Positions 42,154 to 51,390 of a DNA stretch of 64,000 nt are shown piece by piece; the stretch's first letter is position 1, and every line of letters begins with the position of its first letter. Below the pieces are notes generated by a model. That model had not been told where the DNA came from. It did not search any database and saw only the letters and a list, made by a program, of their open reading frames with translations. The stretch comes from Saccharibacillus soli. GTDB lineage: Bacteria; Bacillota; Bacilli; Paenibacillales; Paenibacillaceae. The translations under genes and the position numbers were made by a program. The stretch spans positions 992,001-1,056,000 of the forward strand of contig NIOB01000001.1 of the NCBI GenBank assembly GCA_002189105.1, in the 5' to 3' direction.

Positions 42154-42516
42154 TCAGGAGGGGGAGGAAGCGGTCTCGCGGCGATCATCAATGGGAATAC
42201 TGGAACCATAGGATTGCCCATCGCTGGCCAGACGAACGGAAGATTTGTCGAAGCCGCTGATGGTGATGGACAGATGCTGATCGAAGTAGACGGAATCATT
42301 GCGATCCACGATAAAAGAGATCCCGCTATCCGAAGAAATGGGCAGGTCAGAGGTCTTGGGTTCGTCTACGATCCATAAAGCAATCGCTCCGCTCAGGGAA
42401 CAGCCGCAGCCTTCGTTGTCATAAGCGACACGAATAGATCCGGGACGTCCGCCAAGCTTTTCCAAAAGTAAGGATTGGGCTTCGGGAGAGACGCGCATCG
42501 TAAGATCCATGGACAT
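42154..42516 (-). CDS. yqkB: HesB/IscA-like iron-sulphur biosynthesis family protein (YqkB-like)
   Basis: 120 residues from ATG 42516. Matches the HesB-like YqkB group: VSPEAQSLLLEKLGGRPGS, VAYDNEGCGCSLSGA with close Cys residues, and the C-terminal ITISGFDKSSVRLAS. The family is related to A-type Fe-S carrier proteins, but YqkB members lack part of the usual Cys set, so an Fe-S role is inference. An in-frame start 21 bases further up exists; AGAGAGG 8 bases before ATG 42516 decides. Monocistronic. Confidence 0.8.
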   Translation of the reverse strand: MSMDLTMRVSPEAQSLLLEKLGGRPGSIRVAYDNEGCGCSLSGAIALWIVDEPKTSDLPISSDSGISFIVDRNDSVYFDQHLSITISGFDKSSVRLASDGQSYGSSIPIDDRRETASSPS

Positions 42517-42661
42517 GAATAGAACCTCTCTTCTCAAATTATATTTTGCAAAACTTATTTCTTAATATTGATTATACGCCGGTCAAAAAGTATCATCAAG
42601 AGGTGAACAAAATTTTTTACCATTTTTATGGGACGATTAATCAGAGGGAGGAACGACTCGG

Positions 42662-44185
42662 ATGGAGCAGCAGTTACAAGAGCAGTGGAATGGATTCCGC
42701 CAGTTAGTGAGCAGAATCGGAAGTTATAACGAGGCCGTTGGCCTGATGTATTGGGATCTGCGTACGGGGGCACCTCGTAAAGGGGCGGAGCAGCGTGCGG
42801 AGACCATCGGTCTGCTGTCAACCGAAGCGTTCAAATTGGGCACGTCCGAAGAAATGGGTACATATCTCGACTTGTTTACGCAGGAGGCCAATCTGGCTGA
42901 GTTGGACGAAGTGGATCGCCGACTGGTCGAGACGGTGAAGAAGGATTATGATCTGAACCGCAAAGTGCCTGCCGAAGAGTTCCAGGCTTATACCATTCTG
43001 ACTTCCAAGTCAGAGACGCAGTGGGAAGATGCGAAGGAAAGCGGCGATTTTGAATCGTTTGAGCCGTACCTGAGTGAGATTGTGGCAACGCTGCGCAAAT
43101 TTATCGGATACTGGGGCGCCAAAGACACACCTTACGATACCCTGCTTGATATGTATGAACCCGATCTGACGGTAGAGCGTCTGGATGAAGTGTTCGACCG
43201 GCTCAAGAAACGGTTGGTTCCACTGGCAGAAGCCATTGCTGCGTCGGACATCAAGCCCAAGATGCCATTCCTGGATGCCACTTACCCGAAGGAAGGCCAG
43301 AAGGCGTTCAGTCATTTTATCCTGAAAGAAATGGGTTATGATTTTGACGCGGGACGTCTGGACGAGACGGTGCATCCATTTGCAACGGGACTCAACCCAG
43401 GCGATGTGCGGATCACGACCCATTATCATGAAAACGATGTCTTGAGCGCGGCGTTCAGCTCGCTGCACGAAGGCGGCCACGCGCTGTATGAACAGAACAT
43501 CGATCCCAAACTGACGGGCACGCCGCTCGCGCAGGGCACCTCGATGGGGATTCATGAATCCCAGTCGCGTTTCTGGGAGAACATGGTCGGCCGCAGCCTG
43601 CCGTTCTGGCAGAAATACTTCAGCGAACTGCAAAAGCAGTTCCCGGATCAATTACGGGGCGTTACGCCGGAACAGTTCCATTTTGCCGCAAACCGGGTGG
43701 AGAACTCCCTGATTCGCATCGAAGCGGACGAGCTGACGTACAATCTGCACATCATCATCCGTTATGAGATTGAGAAGATGCTGTTCAACGAAGATCTTGA
43801 TGTCAAAAAGCTGCCGGAAGTCTGGAACGCCAAATACGAAAGTTATCTGGGCATCACGCCGCCGAATAACTCGCAGGGCGTGCTCCAGGACGTGCATTGG
43901 TCGGGTGGTTCGTTCGGTTACTTCGCTTCGTATTCGCTTGGCAACATGTATGCGGCGCAGATCATGCACACCCTGCGTAAAGAGCTGACGAACTACGACG
44001 AACTGATCGAACAGGGCAACCTGCTGCCGATCAAGGAATGGCTGACAGAGAAGGTGTATCGCTTTGGCAAGTCGAAAAAGCCAGCCGAAATCATTTTCGA
44101 TGTAACCGGCGAAGAATTGAATCCCGATTACCTCGCAGACTATCTGGAACAAAAGTATGCAAGCCTGTATAATCTAAAATTGTAG
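42662..44185 (+). CDS. M32-family metallocarboxypeptidase (thermostable carboxypeptidase type)
   Basis: 507 residues, the usual length of M32 carboxypeptidases. The zinc HExxH motif is HEGGHALYE near 267-275, with the third ligand Glu in ESQSRFWEN near 300. It opens with the family segment SYNEAVGLMYWD. Cuts C-terminal residues from peptides, in the cytoplasm. GGAGGAACGACTCGG precedes the ATG. Monocistronic, ended by a clear terminator. The exporter gene follows at 44329. Confidence 0.93.
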   Translation: MEQQLQEQWNGFRQLVSRIGSYNEAVGLMYWDLRTGAPRKGAEQRAETIGLLSTEAFKLGTSEEMGTYLDLFTQEANLAELDEVDRRLVETVKKDYDLNRKVPAEEFQAYTILTSKSETQWEDAKESGDFESFEPYLSEIVATLRKFIGYWGAKDTPYDTLLDMYEPDLTVERLDEVFDRLKKRLVPLAEAIAASDIKPKMPFLDATYPKEGQKAFSHFILKEMGYDFDAGRLDETVHPFATGLNPGDVRITTHYHENDVLSAAFSSLHEGGHALYEQNIDPKLTGTPLAQGTSMGIHESQSRFWENMVGRSLPFWQKYFSELQKQFPDQLRGVTPEQFHFAANRVENSLIRIEADELTYNLHIIIRYEIEKMLFNEDLDVKKLPEVWNAKYESYLGITPPNNSQGVLQDVHWSGGSFGYFASYSLGNMYAAQIMHTLRKELTNYDELIEQGNLLPIKEWLTEKVYRFGKSKKPAEIIFDVTGEELNPDYLADYLEQKYASLYNLKL

Positions 44186-44210
44186 ACATCACTTCGGACG
44201 AAGCATAAAG

Positions 44211-44252
44211 ACAATCCTGCCCATTCCCCAGCGGAAGCGGCAGGATTTTCGT
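44211..44252 (+). terminator. Terminator after carboxypeptidase gene
   Basis: AATCCTGCC / GGCAGGATTTTC stem around a 15-base loop. Confidence 0.75.
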
Positions 44253-44328
44253 TTCCGAGGAGAAATGTAAGCGTCATGGTAATTATGAAAATTAAGTGAA
44301 CGTTTCTGAAAAACGGAGAAGGGATTCG

Positions 44329-45297
44329 GTGACTGGCATGTTTGGTTTTCGCGTCATCAAAACGGCGCTCGCGGCTTTTGCCTCGATTATGATCGCGCAC
44401 TTCGTCGGAATCCCCTCGGCAACATCGGCGGGACTGCTGGCCATTCTGGGATTGGATACGACCATCAAGCGCAGTGTGAAGACAGTTGTAGATCGATTTT
44501 TTGCTTCCATTGTCGGTCTGATCGTCGCCTGTGTGCTTTTTGGAACCCTTGGGTTTCATTATTGGGTGATTCCCATCTACATCCTGATTGCTTTTCCGGC
44601 GATCGTCAAAGCCACGTTCAAGGGAGGCATTGTCACCAATGCGGTCGTGGTCTTCCATGTGTTCAACGCAGGGGAGATCAGTTGGCCGGTGCTCTGGACG
44701 GAGCTGCAACTGCTGGTCATTGGTCTGGGCTCAGCGATGCTCGTTAACCTGATCTATATGCCCAACCCGGAGGAGCAGCTGGCCAAGATTCGTGCCGAAG
44801 CCGATCAGTGTTTCTCGCGCATCTTTGCGCAGTTTGCGGGCACACTGCGGAATCCCGATTATGTCTGGGATGGGAAGGAACTGATCGAAGCGGACAAAAA
44901 AGTTGCCGAAGGGCTGGAGCTGGCCAAGCGGTCACGGGAAAACCAGGTGCGAAAGGCGGACGAATTCTGGATTGTCTATTTCGTCATGCGCAAGCAGCAG
45001 TTGGAGTCGATCCAGACGATGGCGCTGCTGGTCTCTCAGGTATACCGGCAGATCTCCCAGGCTGAATTAACGGCGCAGTTATTCGATCGGCTGGAAGAGG
45101 ACGTCAAACGCGAACATTACACAGGCAAAGCGGCGGAGATGCTACAGGAGCTGGAAGAGCGCTTCAAAGAGATGAGTCTTCCCGATACCCGTGAGGAATT
45201 TGAGGTTCGTTCTGCGATTCTACAGCTGTGCCGGGAATTGAAGCGGTATCTGGAGATGTCGAAGAAAGACAAGGCTCCGCACGTTGTAGGGGCGTAA
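44329..45297 (+). CDS. Aromatic-acid-exporter-type (ArAE/FUSC, YqjA-like) membrane protein
   Basis: 322 residues. Four to five N-terminal membrane segments (about 5-145) with a typical RVIKTALAAFASIMIAHFVG start and GLDTTIKRSVKTVVDRF loop, then a long soluble, helical C-terminal domain (150-320). This is the Bacillales YqjA-like layout of the aromatic acid exporter family. GGAGAAGGG (44315-44323) lies 5 bases before GTG 44329; the alternatives are ATG 44338 and a GTG at 44296, the latter without ribosome site. Substrate unknown. Confidence 0.8.
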   Translation: MTGMFGFRVIKTALAAFASIMIAHFVGIPSATSAGLLAILGLDTTIKRSVKTVVDRFFASIVGLIVACVLFGTLGFHYWVIPIYILIAFPAIVKATFKGGIVTNAVVVFHVFNAGEISWPVLWTELQLLVIGLGSAMLVNLIYMPNPEEQLAKIRAEADQCFSRIFAQFAGTLRNPDYVWDGKELIEADKKVAEGLELAKRSRENQVRKADEFWIVYFVMRKQQLESIQTMALLVSQVYRQISQAELTAQLFDRLEEDVKREHYTGKAAEMLQELEERFKEMSLPDTREEFEVRSAILQLCRELKRYLEMSKKDKAPHVVGA

Positions 45298-45302
45298 CAC
45301 GG

Positions 45303-45440
45303 ATGATGAGAAACAAGCAGCAGCCTGGAGTTATATTCGTGTGGGGTACAGCGTATGCAGCGGGTCTTCTTGCAAAATGGACAAAGACGGTCATAAAAGA
45401 TCGTCTTTTTTTGCGGTGCCGATTGTCTTTTGACAACTGA
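45303..45440 (+). CDS. Doubtful small ORF after the exporter gene
   Basis: A 45-codon frame from ATG 45303, six bases after the exporter stop, begins with a short hydrophobic stretch (VIFVWGTAYAAGLLAKW). It runs through the terminator hairpin and resembles nothing known. Low belief. Confidence 0.15.
   Translation: MMRNKQQPGVIFVWGTAYAAGLLAKWTKTVIKDRLFLRCRLSFDN
45380..45413 (+). terminator. Terminator after the exporter gene
   Basis: AAAGACGGTC / GATCGTCTTT stem with ATAAAA loop and seven T. Confidence 0.85.
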
Positions 45441-45458
45441 CAGCGTAATGCTTATATT
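45430..45458 (+). promoter_or_regulatory. SigA-type promoter upstream of mutS
   Basis: TTGACA (45430-45435), 17-base spacer, TATATT (45453-45458). A second candidate is the extended -10 TGATATAAT at 45522-45530, nearer the gene. Confidence 0.6.
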
Positions 45459-45593
45459 GGGAACATAAGTTCTTGTTTAGGGATAGAATGTTCGTTAGAC
45501 GCAGGCTTTTTGACGGAATTCTGATATAATCGTAGGATGAACCACGAAGGTGATCCTGAAGCAAGAAGTGAAGCAAGAGTATGGAGGGGAATC

Positions 45594-48533
45594 ATGGCCA
45601 AGTTAACGCCGATGATGGAACAGTATCTCCAGATCAAGGAAGAAGCGAAGGATGCCATCCTCTTTTTCCGTCTGGGAGACTTTTATGAGATTTTTTTCGA
45701 TGATGCATTGATTGCTTCGAGAGAACTGGAGATTACGCTGACCGGGCGCAATGCCGGACTGGAAGAGCGGGCACCGATGTGTGGGGTTCCGTACCATTCG
45801 GCCGAAGGTTATGTACAGCGTCTGATTGAAAAAGGATATAAAGTCGCCATCTGTGAGCAGGTCGAAGAACCGGGCGCAGGGCGCGGCATGATGAAGCGGG
45901 AGATTGTGCGGGTCGTGACCCCCGGAACGCTGATGGAGAGCCGTGCGCTGGGAGAGAAATCGAACAATTATCTCGTCTGCGTAACCAGCTCGAACGGTAT
46001 GACCGCGATTGCGGCCTGCGACCTGTCAACCGGCGATCTGCACGTGACTTCTGCGCCGGACAGCGAGGAATGGCTCAAGGGGGAAGTGGGTGTCTATCAG
46101 CCTTCGGAAGCCATTGGCGACGAGACGCTGCTCAGGCTGTTGGAGGCGCAGATTACACCGATGGAACGTCGATTGGTCTGCACGCCCTGGGACAAGTCCA
46201 AGGAAGATGGCGCCCGGGAGCAGTTTGGTGAAGCAACCTGGGCACGTCTGGACGACGAACGCCGCCAGTGTGTGGCCCGCCTGTTCGCCTATCTCGCGGA
46301 GACGCAGAAGCGTGCATTGGGTCAACTGACGAAAATTTCGGTCTATGAGCCGAATCATTATATGATTCTTGATCCCTTTACCCGCCGCAATCTGGAATTG
46401 ACCGAGACCGTACGGGAGCGTTCCAAAAAAGGTTCGCTGCTCTGGCTGCTGGATCGCACCAAAACCTCAATGGGGGCACGTACCCTGCGCCGCTGGATCG
46501 ACAAGCCGCTGCTTCAGCGAAATGCGATTGAAGAACGTCTGGAAGCCGTCGAACATCTGCACCGTGACTTGATTCTGCGCGGAGACATTCAGGAAGCGCT
46601 GCGGGAAATCTATGACCTGGAACGCCTGGTGGGACGCGTGGCGTTCGGCAGCGCAAATGGACGCGATATGGTCGCGCTGCGCGATTCGCTCACTCAGATT
46701 CCCGGGCTCAAGCAGATCTGCCTGAACTCCGGTTCGCGTACGCTGGCAGAGACGGCGAATCGTATGGACGAGTGCAGGGATCTGGCCGAAGACATCGCGG
46801 CAGCCGTTACTGAAGAACCCCCAGTCTCCGTGCGTGACGGCGGACTGATTCGCAAAGGCTACCATGAACACCTGGATCAGCTGCGCGAAGCAAGCGTAAA
46901 CGGCAAGCGCTGGATTGCGGAGCTGGAGGCGGAAGAACGCCGGGTGACGGGAATCCGCTCGCTGAAGGTCGGCTATAACAAAGTCTTCGGCTATTACATT
47001 GAAGTAACGCGTGCCAATCTGGGTCAGCTTCCGGAAGGCCGTTACGAACGCAAGCAGACGCTGGCGAACGCTGAACGGTATATCACGCCGGAATTGAAGG
47101 AAAAAGAATCGTTGATTCTTGAAGCGGAAGAAAAAATGGCGGATCTGGAATATGGATTGTTCCTGGAGCTGCGCGAAAAAGTGGCGGAGCGGATTCCTAC
47201 ACTCAAGGCACTCGCGGAGCGTGTAGCCGAGATTGATGTGTATCAGGCGTTTGCCGAAGCCAGTGCGGAGAAGTCGTTTGTCCGTCCGCAGCTTCATGAT
47301 GGATACGATCTCACGGTCGAAAATGGCCGCCATCCGGTTGTGGAAGCGGTCATGGAAGGAGGTTCTTTTGTAGCCAATGCGACGGACCTGACCGAAGACG
47401 GAGCCAACATCATGCTCATTACCGGGCCGAATATGGCAGGTAAAAGCACGTACATGCGCCAGGTGGCCTTGATCTCGATCATGGCACAGATTGGCTGCTT
47501 CGTACCGGCAAACCGGGCAAGCGTGCCGCTGCTGGATCGGATCTTCACCCGTATTGGCGCAGCGGACGATCTGGTCGGCGGGCAAAGTACGTTTATGGTA
47601 GAAATGGCCGATATTCAGGTCATGACCCAGCAGGCGACCCGTGACAGTCTGATTATCATCGATGAGCTGGGACGAGGGACTTCGACCAGCGAGGGAATGG
47701 CGATTGCCCAGGCCGTGATCGAGCATGTGCATGAATCGATCGGCTGTAAAGCGCTGGTCTCCACGCACTTCCATGAGTTGGCGCATCTTGAAGAGAGCCT
47801 GCCGCGACTGCAAAACTACTGCATGGCTGTGCGCGAGAGCGGCGACAACGTGACGTTCCTGCGCAAGCTGGTCCCTGGTGCGGCGAGCACAAGCTACGGC
47901 ATCTATTGCGCGCGTCTGGCAGGACTGCCGGGCAGTATCATCGACCGTGCCTATGGTCTGCTGCAAGGATTTGAGCAGGCGGCGGCCGAGGTTGCGGTGG
48001 GGCATGTTGGCGTTTCGGGCGGTGTTCGTTCGGATGGAGCAGTAAATCCAGTGAATCGACTTTCCGATAAATCACGCTCGGGCCATTCGGCTGAACCTGA
48101 GGTTCGTGCTGAACAATCTGGCGTGGCTGCTGGATACTCCGTGCTGGTTCACGAAGAAGAACAGAGAAATGAGCAGACGGCACCAGCGACTTCTAGTCCG
48201 GATATGAGCGTAAATAAAGTCCGGGAACGGGAAGCAGCAGGAGAGTGGAGTAATTATTCTCTTTCGACGGAGCAGAAGACTGCCCAGGCTTCTGCATCGC
48301 TGCATGAAGAAACAGACGCAGTTTCTGCTGGACATGGAGTCGTACAGCTGTCGATCTTTGGTGACGACGAACAGCCTGCGCAAGCTGTTCCTGCTGCTCA
48401 GGCGGAAGTCAAAGAAGACCCTAAAGTGAAGAAAATGCTGCAAAAGGTGCGTGAGCTGGATGTCATGAACATGACGCCGCTTCAAGCGATGCAGCTGTTG
48501 AATGAATTGAAGCTGGAAGCCCAGCGGTTGTAA
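45594..48533 (+). CDS. mutS: DNA mismatch repair protein MutS
   Basis: 979 residues, longer than the usual 850-900. N-terminal mismatch-binding domain with FFRLGDFYEIF (Phe-x-Glu) and GVPYHSAEGY; Walker A TGPNMAGKSTYM near 610 and LIIIDELGRGTSTSEG near 690. The C-terminus has an extra Gly/Ser/Glu-rich linker of about 120 residues (about 798-916), then the beta-clamp motif QLSIF near 918 and the conserved tail with MTPLQAMQLLNELK. GGAGGGG lies 4 bases before ATG 45594; the in-frame start 57 bases up lacks support. mutL follows 126 bases later, in the same orientation. Confidence 0.97.
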   Translation: MAKLTPMMEQYLQIKEEAKDAILFFRLGDFYEIFFDDALIASRELEITLTGRNAGLEERAPMCGVPYHSAEGYVQRLIEKGYKVAICEQVEEPGAGRGMMKREIVRVVTPGTLMESRALGEKSNNYLVCVTSSNGMTAIAACDLSTGDLHVTSAPDSEEWLKGEVGVYQPSEAIGDETLLRLLEAQITPMERRLVCTPWDKSKEDGAREQFGEATWARLDDERRQCVARLFAYLAETQKRALGQLTKISVYEPNHYMILDPFTRRNLELTETVRERSKKGSLLWLLDRTKTSMGARTLRRWIDKPLLQRNAIEERLEAVEHLHRDLILRGDIQEALREIYDLERLVGRVAFGSANGRDMVALRDSLTQIPGLKQICLNSGSRTLAETANRMDECRDLAEDIAAAVTEEPPVSVRDGGLIRKGYHEHLDQLREASVNGKRWIAELEAEERRVTGIRSLKVGYNKVFGYYIEVTRANLGQLPEGRYERKQTLANAERYITPELKEKESLILEAEEKMADLEYGLFLELREKVAERIPTLKALAERVAEIDVYQAFAEASAEKSFVRPQLHDGYDLTVENGRHPVVEAVMEGGSFVANATDLTEDGANIMLITGPNMAGKSTYMRQVALISIMAQIGCFVPANRASVPLLDRIFTRIGAADDLVGGQSTFMVEMADIQVMTQQATRDSLIIIDELGRGTSTSEGMAIAQAVIEHVHESIGCKALVSTHFHELAHLEESLPRLQNYCMAVRESGDNVTFLRKLVPGAASTSYGIYCARLAGLPGSIIDRAYGLLQGFEQAAAEVAVGHVGVSGGVRSDGAVNPVNRLSDKSRSGHSAEPEVRAEQSGVAAGYSVLVHEEEQRNEQTAPATSSPDMSVNKVREREAAGEWSNYSLSTEQKTAQASASLHEETDAVSAGHGVVQLSIFGDDEQPAQAVPAAQAEVKEDPKVKKMLQKVRELDVMNMTPLQAMQLLNELKLEAQRL

Positions 48534-48659
48534 ACAGCGTTGTTTGGCGGCTGTTATAACAAAAGTTCCATTCACATGAGCCTCGCTTCGTGGACGATCC
48601 TATAACCACAGGTGATGCCAGCGAAATGGGGAAGACTCAACCGGGAAAGGAGAAGGACG

Positions 48660-50789
48660 ATGGGCAAAATCAAAGTATTGGACGAGCATGTCGCCAACCA
48701 GATCGCAGCCGGTGAAGTGGTGGAACGCCCGGCTTCGGTCATCAAGGAATTGGTCGAGAACGCAATCGACGCGGGGGCAACCAAGGTCGATGTGTGGGCG
48801 GAAGAAGGAGGCCTGTCTTCGATTCGCGTGACCGATAACGGATCGGGGATCGCGCCTGAAGATTGCGAGACGGCCTTCTACCGCCACGCAACTAGCAAAA
48901 TCTCCGGTGGACGCGATCTGTTCCAGATCACCAGTCTGGGATTTCGCGGCGAGGCGCTGCCCAGCATCGCGTCCGTATCGAAGGTTGAAGTGGTAACCGC
49001 CTGCGGTGAAGACGGAGCAGGGCGCAGGTTGGTCGTTGAAGGAGGCACGCTCAAGAGCAACGAAGATGCACCGGCTTCCCGAGGAACGGACTTCCGGGTG
49101 CGTGAGCTGTTCTATAACACCCCTGCACGGCTGAAATATATGAAGACCGTACAAACGGAATTGGGACATATCTCCGATTATATGTACCGGATGGCGCTGT
49201 CGCATCCGGAGATCGCCTTTACCCTGCGGCATAACGGCAATTCGCTGCTTCAGACACTGGGCGGCGGCGATCTGCTTCAGGTTATCGCTGCGGTGTATGG
49301 AACGACCAGCGCCAAAGCCATGCTGCCGCTGGAAGGGGAGAGCCTGGATTTCGCCGTCTCCGGCTTCGTCAGCCTGCCGGACTTTACGCGTTCCAACCGC
49401 AGTGCGATTACGACGGTCGTCAATGGTCGTTACATTCGCAGCCATGTGCTGAATCAGGCGATCATGCGAGCATATCATACGCTGCTTCCGGTTGGACGCC
49501 ATCCGCTGGTCGTGCTTCGCCTGGCTATGCACCCTTCCCTGGTGGATGTGAATGTCCATCCGGCCAAGCTGGAAGTTCGTTTTAGCAAGGAAGCGGAGCT
49601 GGTAACCTTTGTCGAAGACAGCATCCGCGCTGCGCTGGCGCGTGAAGTCTTGATTCCCAAAGCCGTCAATCAGCGTGTCGGACGCAGCCAGGAGACGATT
49701 GTTCAGGAGCAGTTCCACTTCCCGAAGCGGGAAGGGTTCCTTGGCGAACTGACGGCAGGCCTGCCGCAGGACAAAGACGTTCCCGCTCAGGGCGGCTATT
49801 CCCTGCCGCCGGAGCCTCCTGCCGACTCGAACCCGTCGGCAGCAGAGCCGGGCGCGGCGGCAGCTCCGCGCCCGCAAGGCTTCGCCGCCGCAGACTCGGC
49901 GGCAGCGAAGCAGGCGGCCGCTGCGCCGGCCGCAGAACCTGGCTCCGCCGCCGGCGGCAAGCGCGGGACGGACGCTTCGCGTGCGTCCGCTCCGTACCCA
50001 GCTGCCGGCAGCGTGCGCGAATCGCTCCCGCAGCAGGTGCGGGAGCCGGGCCGCAGCAGCGGCTATGCCGGAGGCCGCGAAGCCTCCGGCGCCGGCCGGC
50101 CGGCTTATGGCGGCGGCCCCGGCGCTTCGCAGCCGTCCCCACCGGGACAGGCTGCCGCGATGGCTCGCGCGGCAGAGCTGTACAGCCGTGGCGAAGCGCC
50201 CAAGCGCCCCGCTTTTCCCGAAATGACGCTGATTGGGCAGCATCATGGCACCTATCTGATTGCCCAGAACGAAGATGGGCTGTATCTGATCGACCAGCAC
50301 GCTGCGCATGAGCGCATCAATTACGAATATTATTACGAGAAATTTGGCGTGCCCGAAGCGGCTTCGCAGGAACTGCTGCTGCCGATCACATTGGAGTTCA
50401 CATCGGCAGAAAGTACCAAGATCCGCGACCGAATCGGCTGGTTCGAGCAGGCCGGTGTTTATATGGAGCCTTTTGGCGGTCAGACCTTCCGGGTGACTGC
50501 TTATCCACATTGGTTCCCCGCAGGCGATGAAGCCGAGATTATCGAAGAAATGGCGGAATGGGTACTCAGCGAACGTGCGATCGACTTGTCCAAGCTGCGC
50601 GAGAAGGCCTCCACCCTATGCTCATGCAAAGCGTCGATTAAGGCGAACCAACGCCTGACCGACGCCCAGGCTCAAGTTCTGATCGAACGTTTGGCTCAGT
50701 GTAAACAACCGTATACCTGCCCCCACGGCCGCCCGATCGTTGTTTCTTTTTCTTCCTATGATCTAGAAAAATTATTTAAGAGGGTATAA
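48660..50789 (+). CDS. mutL: DNA mismatch repair endonuclease MutL
   Basis: 709 residues, longer than B. subtilis MutL (about 627). The N-terminal GHKL ATPase shows ELVENAIDAGA, DNGSGI and GFRGEALPSI. The C-terminal domain keeps the endonuclease motif DQHAAHERINYE near 543-554, CSCKASIK and CPHGRPI, plus a clamp-contact QELLLP motif near 570. Between them lies a low-complexity Ala/Gly/Pro/Ser-rich linker (about 350-500) with very GC-rich DNA (49800-50160). GGGAAAGGAGAAGGACG precedes ATG 48660, which is preferred to an in-frame start 48 bases upstream. With mutS it gives methyl-independent mismatch repair. Confidence 0.97.
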   Translation: MGKIKVLDEHVANQIAAGEVVERPASVIKELVENAIDAGATKVDVWAEEGGLSSIRVTDNGSGIAPEDCETAFYRHATSKISGGRDLFQITSLGFRGEALPSIASVSKVEVVTACGEDGAGRRLVVEGGTLKSNEDAPASRGTDFRVRELFYNTPARLKYMKTVQTELGHISDYMYRMALSHPEIAFTLRHNGNSLLQTLGGGDLLQVIAAVYGTTSAKAMLPLEGESLDFAVSGFVSLPDFTRSNRSAITTVVNGRYIRSHVLNQAIMRAYHTLLPVGRHPLVVLRLAMHPSLVDVNVHPAKLEVRFSKEAELVTFVEDSIRAALAREVLIPKAVNQRVGRSQETIVQEQFHFPKREGFLGELTAGLPQDKDVPAQGGYSLPPEPPADSNPSAAEPGAAAAPRPQGFAAADSAAAKQAAAAPAAEPGSAAGGKRGTDASRASAPYPAAGSVRESLPQQVREPGRSSGYAGGREASGAGRPAYGGGPGASQPSPPGQAAAMARAAELYSRGEAPKRPAFPEMTLIGQHHGTYLIAQNEDGLYLIDQHAAHERINYEYYYEKFGVPEAASQELLLPITLEFTSAESTKIRDRIGWFEQAGVYMEPFGGQTFRVTAYPHWFPAGDEAEIIEEMAEWVLSERAIDLSKLREKASTLCSCKASIKANQRLTDAQAQVLIERLAQCKQPYTCPHGRPIVVSFSSYDLEKLFKRV

Positions 50790-51300
50790 GACCTTCCCCC
50801 AATCCAAAAGCGATTCAATCCGATTTTCAAAACGAGACGCTTCAACTCGTTTTGAAAATGACCCGAGAGCGATCTAATCAACTGGGGGAAGGTCCGGCTT
50901 CGTCGAATGCCCCAATCCAAAAGCGATTCAATCCGATTTTCAAAACGAGACGCTTCTCGGTGTGAGAGGAAACGGCATGTCAAATAGGCCGACTCAGGCC
51001 AAAGCCAAGCTTCCACTCGCATCCTAACTCGTTTTGAAAATGACCCGAGAGCGATCTAATCAACTGGGGGAAGGTCCGGCTTCGTCGAATGCCCCAATCC
51101 CAAAAGCGATTCAATCCGATTTTCAAAACGAGACGCTTCCCGGTGTGAGAGGAAACGGCGTGTCAAATAGGCCGACTCAGGCCAAAGCTAAGCTTCCACT
51201 CGCATCCTAACTCGTTTTGAAAATGACCCGAGAGCGATTTAATCAACTGGGGGAAGGTCCAGCTTCGTCGAATGCCCCCAATCCCAAAAGCAACCGGGGA
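50790..51300 (+). repeat. Tandem hairpin-forming repeat array, three copies plus a remnant
   Basis: Copies: 50790-50894 (105 bases), 50910-51076 (167), 51092-51259 (168), with a remnant at 51275-51300. Each copy begins with CCCCAATCC(C)AAAAGCGATT and ends with AACTGGGGGAAGGTC; a 15-base spacer (CGGCTTCGTCGAATG or a one-base variant) joins copies. Within each copy ATTTTCAAAACGAG and CTCGTTTTGAAAAT form a perfect 14-bp inverted pair, and in copy 1 GACCTTCCCCCA pairs with TGGGGGAAGGTC at the ends. Copies 2 and 3 carry 69 extra bases that are themselves imperfect inverted repeats and differ from each other in about six positions. Period 182-183 bases. No coding frame is seen. See findings. Confidence 0.95.
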
Positions 51301-51390
51301 AGGCTTCATTCCCAACTATCCGCCTGATTTCGCATAGGAAAGGTCGAGACAATCGCTCTACCTTTCCATTTAGAAGGAGAACAACTTGTC

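Noticed and set aside
48600-50510. 636-codon minus-strand frame opposite mutL
   Set aside because: Shadow of mutL; the Arg/Ala-rich part comes from the GC-rich linker.
50790-51300. CRISPR array in the repeat region
   Set aside because: Repeats are 105-168 bases with near-identical 15-base spacers, and no cas genes are present; the repeat and spacer lengths do not fit.
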